Origin: Deinococcales bacterium
GTDB lineage: Bacteria; Deinococcota; Deinococci; Deinococcales; JAAFIG01
Direction of reading: 5' to 3'
Length of the DNA stretch: 64,000 nt
Assembly (NCBI GenBank): GCA_025352125.1
Contig: JANXTZ010000073.1
Span: 1-64,000 of the forward strand
The notes under the pieces: model-generated
What the model saw: only the letters and a program-made list of their open reading frames with translations
The model's database searches: none
What the model was told of the DNA's origin: nothing
Program-made: the position numbers and the translations under genes
Shown here: positions 20,187 through 30,210 of the stretch, piece by piece
Numbering within the stretch: position 1 is the stretch's first letter
How the letters are laid out: every line of letters begins with the position of its first letter

Positions 20187-20711
20187 TTACCTCAAGATTC
20201 GGTTTTTCACAGTCCACATCAGAACCTCTTCAACTCCTACTTTCTCGAGGTTGGCTTCGACACAATCCACAAGTGGTAACTCGAGATTACGAAGTTCTTG
20301 CAATGCTGGCTCGAGTTTGTCTGCCAGGGTGTTCGCGTTGTCTACTTGTAAGCCTGCGAAGCTCGAGTCGCTCATGAAAACGTAAATCTGGAATGGGTCG
20401 AGTTCTTCACTCTCGAGCGGTTCGAGTTGCTCTTGTCCTGTAATCTCGAGGTATAGCCTACCTTGTCCGCCCATGCCCTCACTTCGGTAATCAATGGTCA
20501 TTTGTGGGCGGTCACTTACGGATGTTATTCGAGTTTCAACAACTTGATTTGAAAGTTGCTTGAGCGCATTTCCAATCTCGAGCATTTCAGTGTCGCTCAG
20601 GTCATCCGATACTGCATTTTGCGTAAACTCTCGTTCGAGTGCCGTGACCGCAAACGCACTTGGTTTGACTCGAGCAATCATTTCAAGCCACTGTTCGGCG
20701 TTGCGTTTCAA
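20187..20711 (-). CDS. Hypothetical protein, coupled to the AGPS-like gene
   Basis: 174 residues, acidic, no signal peptide or membrane segment; I do not recognise a domain. The TTG start at 20711 overlaps the stop of the upstream gene (TTGA), so translation is probably coupled and the two products may work together. The sequence is rich in CTCGAG, so it appears native. The C-terminus EVLMWTVKNRI is unremarkable. Confidence 0.6.
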   Translation of the reverse strand: MKRNAEQWLEMIARVKPSAFAVTALEREFTQNAVSDDLSDTEMLEIGNALKQLSNQVVETRITSVSDRPQMTIDYRSEGMGGQGRLYLEITGQEQLEPLESEELDPFQIYVFMSDSSFAGLQVDNANTLADKLEPALQELRNLELPLVDCVEANLEKVGVEEVLMWTVKNRILR

Positions 20712-22477
20712 TCTTGACCGATGCCCTGGTTGGCGATGCCGAAAATATTTTCGGGGTCGATCTCGTGTTTCGCGCCCTCAATCCAACTGCGTCCTGCGGC
20801 GGATTTGACTTGTTTAACAAAACCCGCGCGTAATTTTCCGACGCCGTGATGGTGCGATATTGACCCGCCGTGCGCCAGCAGGGTTTCTCGGGCGGCATTC
20901 TCGAGAATCGAGAAGGTTTCGGCTGGATTGGGTTGTCCAACGGTCAGGGCAGCCAGGTAAAAGTAGACGCACGCGCCACTGTGGTACACCTGGGTCACGC
21001 GCCACGAGATGATCGGCTTGCCTGGCAGATTGAGGCGTTTGTGCTCGAGTAAAATGCGCTCTTTCACGGCTTGGCACATCCCTGGCAGGTCTGACCAGGC
21101 GACGCTGGTTTCAAAACTTTCGGCGCTGATGCCAAAGCGCATCAAAAAATCGCGGATGTAGGCAATGGCAAACGTCAGTTGATAACCGCGTTTGCCGTTC
21201 TCGGGTCCAGCGCGAAAACCGTTGTGCTTCTTGGCGAGCCGTCCAACTCGGGCGGCTTGATCGGCGACCTCAGAAGCTCTGCCCTCGTACAGGAACGTGC
21301 AGGCGACCATCGAATCGGGTTTGAACCCCAGTGGACCGGTGACAATGCGGCGCTCGAGGTTGGATTTCCATTTCTTGAACGAATCGCTGACCTCGGGTTT
21401 TAAAGCCTGCCCCATCTGAAATTGAAAGTTGTCCATCAACCTCGCGCTGGCGGGCAGTTGTCCGGCATGTGCCAGGTCTTTCATGAAGCCAAAACCCGCC
21501 TCAAAATCGTGAAACAACACCGAGTCAAAACGTTTGATTTCGGGCAGGGTAAAAATTTTCAGTTTGGCGCTGGTGATGATGCCAAAGTTGCCCTCGCTGC
21601 CGAAGGCGAGGCTGCGCGGGTCTGTGCCCATCGATTCGCGTGGCATGGCTTGACCCGAAATCACGCCCTTGGCGGTCACCATGCGAACATCGAGCACCAA
21701 GTCTTCAATGTTGCCGTATTTGTTTTTTTTCATGCCGCTCGAGCGGGTGGCAATCCAACCGCCAACCGTCGAAAATTCGATGCTGTCGGGTTCGTGACCG
21801 AGCGTGTAGCCCAGTTTCTCGAGTTCAGCTTGGACATCTTGCCCGACAGCCCCAGCTTGAATGTGCGCGAGGTTGTTGGCTTTGTCAAGCTCGAGAATCT
21901 TGTTCATGCGGCGCAGGTCAACGCTGACGATGGCTCGAGTCTCATCTTCTGGGCATTGCAGGGCGTGCGAAACGTTTGTGCCGCCGCCGAATGGCACGAG
22001 GACAACCTGGTATTGGGCTGCCAGTGCCACCAGTTGAATCACCTGTTCTTCGGATTCGGGGTAAGTGACAAGATCGGGTGCACGGTGCAAAGCCCCGAGT
22101 TTGATGGCGTAAACTTCCTCGAGCGCGTGTCCGTGCCCGTGACGACGGCGTGCCAGGTCATCGGCGGTGTAAAAAATACCAGCTTTTTCGAGGGCGGCAA
22201 TCAATTCTGGCAAATCTCGAGCGGCTGGAATTGGGGTCAAGCCTTTTGGCGTGTAATCGTCTTGAAGTTTTAAATCCACACCAATGATCCCCGAAGCCCA
22301 CGAGAGTAGGGCTGGCATTCGCTTGCCCGAGATTTCGTAGCGGCTTCCGCCGAGGCTGATGACCCCATTCTCGAGGGTGAAATTGGTGTCGCTGTAACCC
22401 CAGCCGTCAAAACGTTCGCCGCGAAGCGTGGACGGGTCGGCTTTGGGCTGGACATCGGTGGTGTTTTTTGCTGGCAT
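20708..22477 (-). CDS. FAD-binding oxidase similar to alkylglycerone-phosphate synthase (AGPS)
   Basis: 589 residues of the VAO/FAD_binding_4 family. The FAD PP-loop region reads VVLVPFGGGTNVSHAL, then VSVDLRRMNKILELD, then GHEPDSIEFSTVGGWIATR and SSGMKKNKYGNIEDLV. The C-terminus carries SHHHGVGKLR, the active-site histidine stretch specific to AGPS, which swaps the acyl chain of acyl-DHAP for an alkyl chain in ether-lipid synthesis. The N-terminal RWxGWG-type element reads RFDGWGYSD. TATAAT lies 6 bases before the ATG (leaderless). Ether-lipid function is inferred; other VAO glycerol-phosphate oxidases share part of this pattern. Confidence 0.82.
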   Translation of the reverse strand: MPAKNTTDVQPKADPSTLRGERFDGWGYSDTNFTLENGVISLGGSRYEISGKRMPALLSWASGIIGVDLKLQDDYTPKGLTPIPAARDLPELIAALEKAGIFYTADDLARRRHGHGHALEEVYAIKLGALHRAPDLVTYPESEEQVIQLVALAAQYQVVLVPFGGGTNVSHALQCPEDETRAIVSVDLRRMNKILELDKANNLAHIQAGAVGQDVQAELEKLGYTLGHEPDSIEFSTVGGWIATRSSGMKKNKYGNIEDLVLDVRMVTAKGVISGQAMPRESMGTDPRSLAFGSEGNFGIITSAKLKIFTLPEIKRFDSVLFHDFEAGFGFMKDLAHAGQLPASARLMDNFQFQMGQALKPEVSDSFKKWKSNLERRIVTGPLGFKPDSMVACTFLYEGRASEVADQAARVGRLAKKHNGFRAGPENGKRGYQLTFAIAYIRDFLMRFGISAESFETSVAWSDLPGMCQAVKERILLEHKRLNLPGKPIISWRVTQVYHSGACVYFYLAALTVGQPNPAETFSILENAARETLLAHGGSISHHHGVGKLRAGFVKQVKSAAGRSWIEGAKHEIDPENIFGIANQGIGQD

Positions 22478-22483
22478 GATCCG

Positions 22484-22489
22484 ATTATA
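22484..22489 (-). promoter_or_regulatory. TATAAT box of a leaderless promoter (AGPS-like gene)
   Basis: TATAAT on the minus strand, 6 bases before the ATG at 22477. Confidence 0.6.
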
Positions 22490-22516
22490 AGCGCTGAAAG
22501 TGTGGTTTCTCGAGTG

Positions 22517-23038
22517 TTATTTGTCTTGATGGTCAAGATTATGGCTTAAACCCTGGAAGCGTTCGACAATCTCGAGTTCGCTTTGTTTATCTTCTCGATT
22601 TGGGGCGCGAATGTCGGCACCCAGAATTGAGACTTGCACGATGGCAAAAATAAGGGTTTGCGCGGTGACAAACACCAATATCCAAGCGCCCAAACTTGCC
22701 CCCTCGAGCACGAACAGCAGCGCGGCAAAAATGGCGGGAATGCTCGAGGTTGCACCGAGCAAAATGGCGGCTCGCAGTCCAGCAATAAAGGTTTTGTGGC
22801 GCAATTCAGAAACCGCGATGCCAGAACCCAGCATGAACAAACCAAAACTGACCGCCGTTAACGGCAACCACCAATTGCGATTGTAATGCTCGAGCTTCAT
22901 GATGAATACCGCCAGCACGGCGGTCACGATGACCAGTGCCACCTGAGAGCCAAAAACGCCCAGAACGGCTTGACGCAAAGCGTTGGCAACATTGCCTTCG
23001 GGTTGTTGTTTTAAGGTTTTTTGCAGGTCGTTCAACAT
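22517..23038 (-). CDS. Four-TM hypothetical membrane protein
   Basis: 173 residues with about four hydrophobic segments (AVLGVFGSQVALVIVTAVLAVFI, PLTAVSFGLFMLGSGIAV, GLRAAILLGATSSIPAIFAALLFVL, GAWILVFVTAQTLIFAIVQV) and a charged C-terminal tail. The layout somewhat resembles ATP synthase I-like proteins, but no motif proves this. TACGAT lies 7 bases before the ATG. It is upstream of the AGPS-like gene on the same strand, 39 bases apart, but that gene has its own TATAAT. Confidence 0.6.
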   Translation of the reverse strand: MLNDLQKTLKQQPEGNVANALRQAVLGVFGSQVALVIVTAVLAVFIMKLEHYNRNWWLPLTAVSFGLFMLGSGIAVSELRHKTFIAGLRAAILLGATSSIPAIFAALLFVLEGASLGAWILVFVTAQTLIFAIVQVSILGADIRAPNREDKQSELEIVERFQGLSHNLDHQDK

Positions 23039-23247
23039 CGGGCTTATCGTACAGCGTTTTTAATAAACTGGTATTGGACGCTGGTTGTTCTTGCCCCTCG
23101 AGAAAGTCAAAATGCTGTCTCTAACGTAAATGATCGAATCATTTCTCGTCTGAAACCTTCACCAAAATCCCGAACCATAAAACGCATCTTTTAGCAAATA
23201 GTATATTGGTGATAGATGCTTCTAAAAACTTTACGAGGAGGTTTACT

Positions 23248-23868
23248 TTGAAAAACAAAAAATTGAATGAACAAACACCATCGAATAAAATGAATCCTAA
23301 AGTCGATTGGTATTTTAACGAAGCTAAAAAGTGGCAGGAAGAGCTAAGAAAATTGAGAACAATCATTCTGGAATGTGATTTGGTTGAAGAATTAAAATGG
23401 GGCGTTCCTTGTTATACCTTTGACAAAAACAATATTGTTTTAATCCATGTGTTTAAAGAATACTGCGCAATTTTATTTTTCAAAGGCACTTTAATTGATG
23501 ATGTCAAGGGTATTTTGGTTCAACAAACCAAAAACACGCAAGCAACGCGCCAGATTCGGTTTACCAGTGTTTCAGAAATCCTCGAGCTGGAAGCAATCAT
23601 AAAAGCTTATATTTTTGAAGCCATTGAGGTGGAAAAAGCTGGTCTGAAAGTCACTTTTAAAAAAACCACGGAACTCGAGTTTCCTGAAGAATTTCAAAAG
23701 TATTTGGATGAAATGCCAGAATTGAAAACGGCTTTTGATGCCTTAACGCCAGGACGGCAAAAAGGTTACATTCTTTATTTTTCGGCAGCCAAACAATCCA
23801 AAACCCGAGCTTTGAGGGTTGAGAAATCGGTGGAGAATATTCTTGCTGGAAAGGGATTGGATGACTGA
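23248..23868 (+). CDS. YdeI/OmdA-family protein with DUF1801 domain
   Basis: 206 residues. The N-terminal half is DUF1801-like (VDWYFNEAKKWQEELRKLRT, EELKWGVPCYTF, FKEYCAILFFKG), and the C-terminal part has the OmdA pattern (ALTPGRQKGYILYFSAAKQSKTRALRVEK). Function is unknown in the family. TTG at 23248 is chosen as start because AGGAGG sits 6 bases before it; the in-frame ATG upstream has none. Base composition is A+T-rich with only two CTCGAG, suggesting a different origin from the flanking genes. Confidence 0.8.
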   Translation: MKNKKLNEQTPSNKMNPKVDWYFNEAKKWQEELRKLRTIILECDLVEELKWGVPCYTFDKNNIVLIHVFKEYCAILFFKGTLIDDVKGILVQQTKNTQATRQIRFTSVSEILELEAIIKAYIFEAIEVEKAGLKVTFKKTTELEFPEEFQKYLDEMPELKTAFDALTPGRQKGYILYFSAAKQSKTRALRVEKSVENILAGKGLDD

Positions 23869-23920
23869 CAGGGCGATCTATTTTAAGGCACTGCCAAAAA
23901 CGCAATTCTTGATTCTCGAG

Positions 23921-23926
23921 TAATCT
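23921..23926 (+). promoter_or_regulatory. TANNNT box before the BTAD activator gene
   Basis: TAATCT lies 5 bases before the ATG at 23932; leaderless transcript expected. Confidence 0.5.
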
Positions 23927-23931
23927 AAAGC

Positions 23932-26900
23932 ATGTCACTGGAGCCAGACTTCGAGATGACGCCGCACGCTGCGCTCGGGTGTTATTTTTTTGGCGCGGCT
24001 CGACTGGTTTTAAATGACCAGGAATTGAAGTTGTCGTTCAAAAAAGTGCTTGCCCTGATGGCATATTTGGCGCTCGAGGGGTCAACATCCAGAAGCAAGC
24101 TGGTGGGTTTACTGTGGAGCGATCTGGATGAGGATTCGGCGCGGCGCAATTTGCGCCGCGAGCTGCACCGCTTGAAAACCAAAACCTCGCAACTCGAGGG
24201 GCGTTGCGAATCGGTGGGTGATGACCTGCGATTGCGTGAACCGTTCTCGAGCGACGCTCAAACGTTTTTAGATGCCGTCGCTCGAGATGATCCAGAGACG
24301 GCGCTCGGACTGTACAAAGGTGTTTTGCTGGAGGGTTTAGAGCTTTCGGGCGCGAGCGGTTTTCACGAATGGCTGGAAGTCAAACGCGAATTTTTCGGGC
24401 GGCAGCACAAACAAGCCATGCTCGATTTTGCCGAACGTCTCGAGATTCGAGGTGAGTGGCGACGGGCGCTCGAATTGCATCTCAAACTGCTTGAGCGGGA
24501 CGAACTGCAAGAGCGCCAGCACCGTGAGATCATGCGGCTGCATTACCTGCTGGGCGAACGCGAGGCGGCGCTCGAGCAATTTGAACGGTTTAAGGTCATA
24601 TTGAGCACCGAACTCAAGCTCGAGCCACTGCCAGAAACGCTTGAACTGGCAAGGCAGATTCGGGCTGCGCAAACCCTGATGCCTCAAGCTCAAACTCGAG
24701 TTTCGAGTCAGGCGTTACTGCTGCCGCGCACCGCACCACTCGTCGGCAGGACTGAGGCGTGGGCGCGAATGGAAGCCGTCTGGAATGCGGGACAACTGAT
24801 TTTTGTTTCTGGCGAACCTGGCGTGGGTAAAACGCGGTTGTTGCTCGAGTTTGCGAGCAGCAAAGGCGAGTTTTTTCTGAATGCCGGACGACCAGGTGAC
24901 AGCCTCGCGCCGTATTGCACCGCAACCCGCAGCATCACCGATATTCTCGAGCGAGGATTGAGAACCGAAATTCCAACTTGGGTACGGCGTGAACTCTCAA
25001 GACTCGTACCAGAATTAACATCTGAGCCGCCGCCAGCCACGGGTTCGCCAGAGGAACGACTGCGTTTCTTTCAAGCTTTCGCCGAACTTCTGACGCTCAA
25101 CGTATCAACTTTGGTCAGTGATGACCTGCAATTTTTTGATGCCGCCAGTCTCGAGCTGGGTTTTCATGCGTTGCAACGTTTCTCTGGCATGGGCAAACAC
25201 GTGATGCTTGGATTCCGGCGCGGAGAATTACTGGCTGAGAATGAAAGCCTGATCGAACAGTTTACCTCGAGCGGTCAGGCTGTGCTGATCGAACTCGAGG
25301 CGCTGGATGAAAATGCTGTTCTCGAGTTGGTGCGCGGACTTTCTGGCGCGGACGGCGCAACACTTTTTTCCAGACGCCTGCACCGTGCCACGGGCGGCAA
25401 CCCGTTCTTTGCCCTCGAGACGATTCGCAGTTTGTTTGACACTGAACTCTTAACACTTGACTCGAGCGGCGCTTGGATCACGCCGTTTGACAGTGACACC
25501 AGCGATTACGCCGAACTGCCCATCCCGCCCAGCGTCCGAGATGCCGTGCTGCGTCGCGTGAGGGGGCTGGGAGCGCCGTCGCAGCGACTTCTCGAGGCAG
25601 CAAGCCTGACCAGCGACGGATTTACGCTCGAGACACTTCAGGGCGCGACAGCCTTGACCGAATGGGAAGGACTCGAGGGTTTGGAAACTGCCATTCGAGC
25701 CAGAATTCTCGAGCCATTTTCTGAGGGTTACAAGTTCGCGCACGACCTGATGCGATCATCCATTGCCGAAAATTTGTCGCTTGAGCGCCAGAAATTGCTG
25801 CACAAAAAAATGGCGGCAACCCTCGAGAAAACCGCGTCTCAACCCGCGTATATTGCAGATCACCTCGAGAAGGCAGGTTTGAAGCTCGAGGCTGTGCCGT
25901 GGCGGGTGAAGGCGGCGATGGCTGCCGAGAAGGTTTACGCGAACCTTGAAGCGCTCGAGCAGTATCAATGGGCGCTCGAGGACGGCGCACAAGACCTGGT
26001 GGCTTTTGAGATTTACGCCAAACGGTTAAGCATCTTTCAACTGATGGACGCGCCGCAACGGATTCCCGCCGACCTTGAAGCCCTGACACGGATTGCGGCT
26101 CGTTCTGGAAGCAATGAGCTTCAACATGAGTCACAGTTGATCCGCATTGGTTTTGAACGGGAGCAAGGTCATTTCGGTAACGTTCTTGAACTGACCGAGG
26201 GTTTGCTCAAACAAGCACTTTCCAAAGATCATTTCAGCAGAGCGTTCTTTCAGAGCGGTGTTGCCCTGCTTTGGCAGGGCAAACTTCGTGAGGCGGACTT
26301 ACATCTGCTCGAAGCACTCGAGAAATTTGACAATCCCACAGTACTCAAAGCCAACACGCTCATGGCTCGCTGCCAGATTGCGGTTCGTGTCGGCGACTTA
26401 TATCTCGCGCAGAAGCAAGCAGAACAGGCGCTCGAGGTGTTTTGTGATCTTCACAATCCTTCGGGTGAGGCGGAGGCGTTCCAAGGACTTGGGCTGGTTG
26501 CATCGACGGATGGTGATCTGGAAAAAGCCAAGAACTATTTTTTAAAAGGACTTGAGATCACGAGCCAAATTGGTGACATGCGCTTTCATCGTTCACTCTT
26601 GATGAACCTGGTGATGACGCACCTGAGCCTTCAAGAGTTGGCGCCCGCCGGTCAGTATCTCGAGGAATTGTCGCAGATGCCGCAAGAATCACTGAGTCCA
26701 CAATCTAAAAACCAATTCCATTACTATGCTGGACATCACGCCCGACTCTCGGCGCAACTCGGGGCGGCGCTCGATCACTTCCGCATCCAGATACATCTGA
26801 CCGATCAGGCTGAAACGCCCAGAAGTCGCGTCGGTTCAAGGCTTGGTCTGGCTGGAATCTTGAAAATTTGCGGGGCGTTTCAAGCAGCCCTGCGCCAACT

Positions 26901-27462
26901 CGATGATGCGTGGCAGATCACCGAAGACTCGGGCTTGATCGAAGACCGCCTCGAAATTCAACTCGAGCGAATTCGTTGTCAAACCGCACTGAAGATCGAC
27001 AGCCCAGATTTGATTAATCTCGAGCAACTTGTGATGGGCGAATTGCCGAACGACACAGAGGATTCAAACCTTTTGCGCCTGGTGATCGCCGAAACTCAGC
27101 TTGCCCACGGCGACGAAACCAGAGCCTTGGAAAGCCTGGGAAATCTAGACCCCTTACCTCAGATGCGAATGGCGTTCTTGGCATTGCGCCTGTTGATCTC
27201 TTCGCGCACTCGGCGGGCAGGTTCTGGGCTGATCGAACAGGCTCAACTGGAATTGCAAAACCAGACGCTCTCTCCGCTTGAAGCCCTCGAGCTTCGAGTC
27301 GCGCTTTCTCAAGCCCTCGAAACGAGTGGCAATCTCGAGCAAGCGTTAGAAATCCGTCAAACCGCCAGAACATCACTGCTCGAGATTGCGGCAACGCTCG
27401 AGGAACACCCTGATTTACAAAAGTTGTTCCTCGAGAAAAACCGTGACCTTTTAACACCTTAA
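23932..27462 (+). CDS. SARP/AfsR-like transcriptional activator: BTAD, AAA ATPase and TPR domains
   Basis: A 1176-residue regulator. Residues about 15-100 form the OmpR-like DNA-binding domain (LKLSFKKVLALMAYLALEGS ... LLWSDLDEDSARRNLRRELH). Residues 105-250 are a bacterial transcriptional activation domain (ALGLYKGVLLEGLELSGASG, HREIMRLHYLLGEREAALEQ). Walker A GEPGVGKTRLL is at about 294 in an AAA_16/STAND-like ATPase (LVGRTEAW start). The rest is TPR-like helices. Immediately downstream are two lipoprotein genes whose promoters share an 11-bp-spaced repeat of the kind bound by SARP proteins; I infer they are its targets. Confidence 0.85.
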   Translation: MSLEPDFEMTPHAALGCYFFGAARLVLNDQELKLSFKKVLALMAYLALEGSTSRSKLVGLLWSDLDEDSARRNLRRELHRLKTKTSQLEGRCESVGDDLRLREPFSSDAQTFLDAVARDDPETALGLYKGVLLEGLELSGASGFHEWLEVKREFFGRQHKQAMLDFAERLEIRGEWRRALELHLKLLERDELQERQHREIMRLHYLLGEREAALEQFERFKVILSTELKLEPLPETLELARQIRAAQTLMPQAQTRVSSQALLLPRTAPLVGRTEAWARMEAVWNAGQLIFVSGEPGVGKTRLLLEFASSKGEFFLNAGRPGDSLAPYCTATRSITDILERGLRTEIPTWVRRELSRLVPELTSEPPPATGSPEERLRFFQAFAELLTLNVSTLVSDDLQFFDAASLELGFHALQRFSGMGKHVMLGFRRGELLAENESLIEQFTSSGQAVLIELEALDENAVLELVRGLSGADGATLFSRRLHRATGGNPFFALETIRSLFDTELLTLDSSGAWITPFDSDTSDYAELPIPPSVRDAVLRRVRGLGAPSQRLLEAASLTSDGFTLETLQGATALTEWEGLEGLETAIRARILEPFSEGYKFAHDLMRSSIAENLSLERQKLLHKKMAATLEKTASQPAYIADHLEKAGLKLEAVPWRVKAAMAAEKVYANLEALEQYQWALEDGAQDLVAFEIYAKRLSIFQLMDAPQRIPADLEALTRIAARSGSNELQHESQLIRIGFEREQGHFGNVLELTEGLLKQALSKDHFSRAFFQSGVALLWQGKLREADLHLLEALEKFDNPTVLKANTLMARCQIAVRVGDLYLAQKQAEQALEVFCDLHNPSGEAEAFQGLGLVASTDGDLEKAKNYFLKGLEITSQIGDMRFHRSLLMNLVMTHLSLQELAPAGQYLEELSQMPQESLSPQSKNQFHYYAGHHARLSAQLGAALDHFRIQIHLTDQAETPRSRVGSRLGLAGILKICGAFQAALRQLDDAWQITEDSGLIEDRLEIQLERIRCQTALKIDSPDLINLEQLVMGELPNDTEDSNLLRLVIAETQLAHGDETRALESLGNLDPLPQMRMAFLALRLLISSRTRRAGSGLIEQAQLELQNQTLSPLEALELRVALSQALETSGNLEQALEIRQTARTSLLEIAATLEEHPDLQKLFLEKNRDLLTP

Positions 27463-27467
27463 CCTCA

Positions 27468-27501
27468 AGCAACGCTCGAGCAACGCCGCGTTTCCTAACC
27501 T
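27468..27501 (+). promoter_or_regulatory. Direct-repeat operator plus -10 box before the papain-like lipoprotein gene
   Basis: GCAACGC (27469-27475), four bases TCGA, GCAACGC (27480-27486), nine bases, then TAACCT (27496-27501). The repeat period is 11 bp and the distance to the -10 is close to that of SARP-activated promoters. The same layout recurs at 30211-30244. A CGGAGG ribosome site follows before the GTG at 27521. Confidence 0.65.
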
Positions 27502-27520
27502 GTAACACGGAGGTAGTGAC

Positions 27521-30130
27521 GTGAAACGATTTCTCAGATTGCTGATCCCCATAAGTCTGATCGCCCTTTCATTCAATCTGGTGGCGTGCCAACCCGAACC
27601 AGGCAACCCAGACCCGATTCTGAATCCAGAAAATGCCTTCGGGGGTTCGGTCCCAGACGACGCAAAAATGGTCACGCCCGAGGAATTCAAACGCCAGGCG
27701 AGTCTCGAGGGATTCGTATTGGACACACTGAAACTTCGGAGTGAACGCAAGGCGAAGGCGGCGGCTCAATTTCAGGCTAACAGCGCAGAGGTCAAACGCC
27801 TTGCGGCGCTATCGCCCGCCTACAACAAAGCGTTGCTCGAGCCTGACCCGACCAACCCAAACCTGGAAATCCTGGGTGATGGGAATTACCTGCTGACGAT
27901 TCAGGGCAATAACGGATCGTTTCAGGTGGTCACCGATGGAAAGCCTGCACTGTACGGCGACATGCTGGCATCACGAAAAAAGTTTGAAGACCCGAACAAC
28001 CAACTTCTCGCCTACCGCACCAGTTACGACGAACTCTCCGTTGCCCTGAAAGTCAGTCTGCCAACCCCAGACAGCCTGATCGGAGCCAACCTCGAGACGC
28101 TGCTGAAGGCAAGAAGTGACCTTGGTAAAATCTTGAATGCCAACCCAGCCGAACTGTTCGATGCGCGTCAGATCAGCGCTGGTGTGCAAACCCGAGACGT
28201 TCCAGCCGATGCCAAACCCCCTGGTTTTCCAAATAATCCAAGCGATGAGGTGGGTTCTGGTAAGGGATCAGACCACGAAGATTACAAATGCACGGCGCAC
28301 AAGTCAAACGGTTTGTACCAGAATTTTTGGTGGCGCTCCAAGTTTTATTCCACCAGCGTCAAATCCCAAGGTGGGCGCGGAGCGTGCGTGGCATTTGCTT
28401 TGACTGCGGCGCTCGAGACGCGAATTGCCATCGAAAAAAGCCGTTGGGTCAACCTGTCCGAGCAGTTCTTGTGGGGCAAGATTGCCGCCGAATGGCAACC
28501 CAGAGAATACGGTGACGGCGCAATCTTGCCCAACCGTGCCGAAGATTTTCAAGAACAACATTACGCCCTGCCACTCGAGCAAGTCTGGAATTACAACCTT
28601 TCAAAAAAACGTATTGACCACAATGACAAAACCCATCACGAAGGCGATTATTACAGCGCAAGTTGTGTGGGTTACAACGAATTTTGCTCGAACGCCTCGC
28701 ATCAACTTTCCATGATCTGCACCGACCTGCTGGGCTACACAGTTTGTGGTTATTCCATGCCGACCCCGAGCGGTGAACGCCACCAGGAAACCGTACCGGA
28801 CACCATTTTTGACTGGTACAATGACGCTTTTGGTTTGCCCGTGGAAGAGATGAGGTCTTTGTTGCGCCACGGTCATTCGGTCGTTGCTGGCTTGCTGGTC
28901 AACACTGGTTACAGTCATCCTGACGCAAACGGATTTATCACCACCCTGTCCGACAAAGATACCGAAGGACGACATGCGGTTCAGATCGTCGGGTTTATCT
29001 CGGACGAGAACATTCAAGCCCACCCCACGTTGTCAGGGGCGGTCAAGCAAGCCTCGAGCTTATCTGGAGGCGGGTACTTTATCATCAAGAATTCGTGGGG
29101 ATACTGCTCTGGCGATGCTGGGTATATTTATGCTCCCGTGACCTGGGCAAAAGAGTATTTCACGCAAGTCACATCGTTTGCGGTTCATCCCAGCGCCGAA
29201 TACAACAGTACGCCCAATTCCGTGCCGAGCATCAACATCACCGCGCCCAGCAACAACTCGAGCTTCCCCTTCGGGCAAGTCAACACCTACACGGCAAACG
29301 CACTCGATTCGGACGGTCCAACTCCGACGGTCAACTGGACTTCTGACGTGGACGGCGACCTTGGCACAGGACTGAGCATCAGCAAAGGTTTTGCCACACC
29401 AGGCAAGCGGATCATTACGGCAACCGCCACCGACGACAAGGGCGCAACTGTCAGCGCCAGCATTTCGGTCACAGGCATCAATCTTGCGCCCAAAGTCTTC
29501 ATTGATTCGCCCGTCTCGAGCGACCCAACCCCGCTCTGGTCAAACAGCACCAGCGTGCATTTCAAAGGCAGTTCGATTGACGGCGACGGTATTTTTGGTG
29601 CTTTGCCTTGCAGCAGTCTGTATTGGAAGAGCAACAACCCGAGTGACGCTGCCATGCCCAGCACCGGTTGCGAGTTTGATTATGTCTTCACCACGAATCA
29701 AATACGCACCATCAGCCTGACTGGGATTGATGCTTACGGTCTGAAGGCAACCACCACCATTTCCCTGACCATCGTGCCAAAACCCGCCAGTGGACCACCC
29801 ACGGTCAAGATCATTGGTCCAGCGGACGGCTCACAGCATCCAAGCTCGAGCGCCCTTATTTACTTGTTTTACACGATTGATGACCCGGGTGGCACGCCAG
29901 CCAGTCAGTACGTTCTCGAGTGGAAAATATTTTTTCCCAACGGGACATCGCAAGTGATTCAACCCAAAACCTGCAAGCTCTTGCAGAGATCAGTGCCTTG
30001 CATTGTCCCGTCCGATTACGGTTTCGGTGATGCTCCAGTCAGAACCTTGAAACTTCAATTGATGGTCACAGACCCAGAAAACCTGCACGGAACCGACAGC
30101 GTTTCGATCACGGTTGGCGTTCCAGCCTGA
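27521..30130 (+). CDS. Lipoprotein with papain-like (C1A) cysteine protease and PKD-like domains
   Basis: 869 residues. The signal ends in a lipobox (LVAC, Cys at about 23). After a 270-residue pro-region comes a C1A domain: SQGGRGACVAFAL with catalytic Cys289, GRHAVQIVGF with His485, and IIKNSWGYCSGDAGYIY with Asn524. The second half has three Ig/PKD-like beta domains (PSINITAPSNNSSFPFG; KVFIDSPVSSDPTPLW; PPTVKIIGPADGSQHP). It is probably displayed on the cell surface and processed there. GTG start with CGGAGG upstream. Confidence 0.88.
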   Translation: MKRFLRLLIPISLIALSFNLVACQPEPGNPDPILNPENAFGGSVPDDAKMVTPEEFKRQASLEGFVLDTLKLRSERKAKAAAQFQANSAEVKRLAALSPAYNKALLEPDPTNPNLEILGDGNYLLTIQGNNGSFQVVTDGKPALYGDMLASRKKFEDPNNQLLAYRTSYDELSVALKVSLPTPDSLIGANLETLLKARSDLGKILNANPAELFDARQISAGVQTRDVPADAKPPGFPNNPSDEVGSGKGSDHEDYKCTAHKSNGLYQNFWWRSKFYSTSVKSQGGRGACVAFALTAALETRIAIEKSRWVNLSEQFLWGKIAAEWQPREYGDGAILPNRAEDFQEQHYALPLEQVWNYNLSKKRIDHNDKTHHEGDYYSASCVGYNEFCSNASHQLSMICTDLLGYTVCGYSMPTPSGERHQETVPDTIFDWYNDAFGLPVEEMRSLLRHGHSVVAGLLVNTGYSHPDANGFITTLSDKDTEGRHAVQIVGFISDENIQAHPTLSGAVKQASSLSGGGYFIIKNSWGYCSGDAGYIYAPVTWAKEYFTQVTSFAVHPSAEYNSTPNSVPSINITAPSNNSSFPFGQVNTYTANALDSDGPTPTVNWTSDVDGDLGTGLSISKGFATPGKRIITATATDDKGATVSASISVTGINLAPKVFIDSPVSSDPTPLWSNSTSVHFKGSSIDGDGIFGALPCSSLYWKSNNPSDAAMPSTGCEFDYVFTTNQIRTISLTGIDAYGLKATTTISLTIVPKPASGPPTVKIIGPADGSQHPSSSALIYLFYTIDDPGGTPASQYVLEWKIFFPNGTSQVIQPKTCKLLQRSVPCIVPSDYGFGDAPVRTLKLQLMVTDPENLHGTDSVSITVGVPA

Positions 30131-30210
30131 CTTGGGCAGATACCATTTCAGCTCGAGAATACCGCTCGGCAAACTGGCACTTGTGCAGTTCTGAACGGTG
30201 TTCTCAATTG

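Noticed and set aside
21422..22273. 283-codon frame opposite the AGPS-like gene
   Set aside because: Shadow of a gene with clear FAD-binding and SHHHG motifs.
18576..23868. Prophage or genomic island spanning the A+T-rich genes
   Set aside because: The A+T-rich genes (18615, 23248) are separated by CTCGAG-rich native genes, and no integrase, phage structural gene or attachment repeat was seen.
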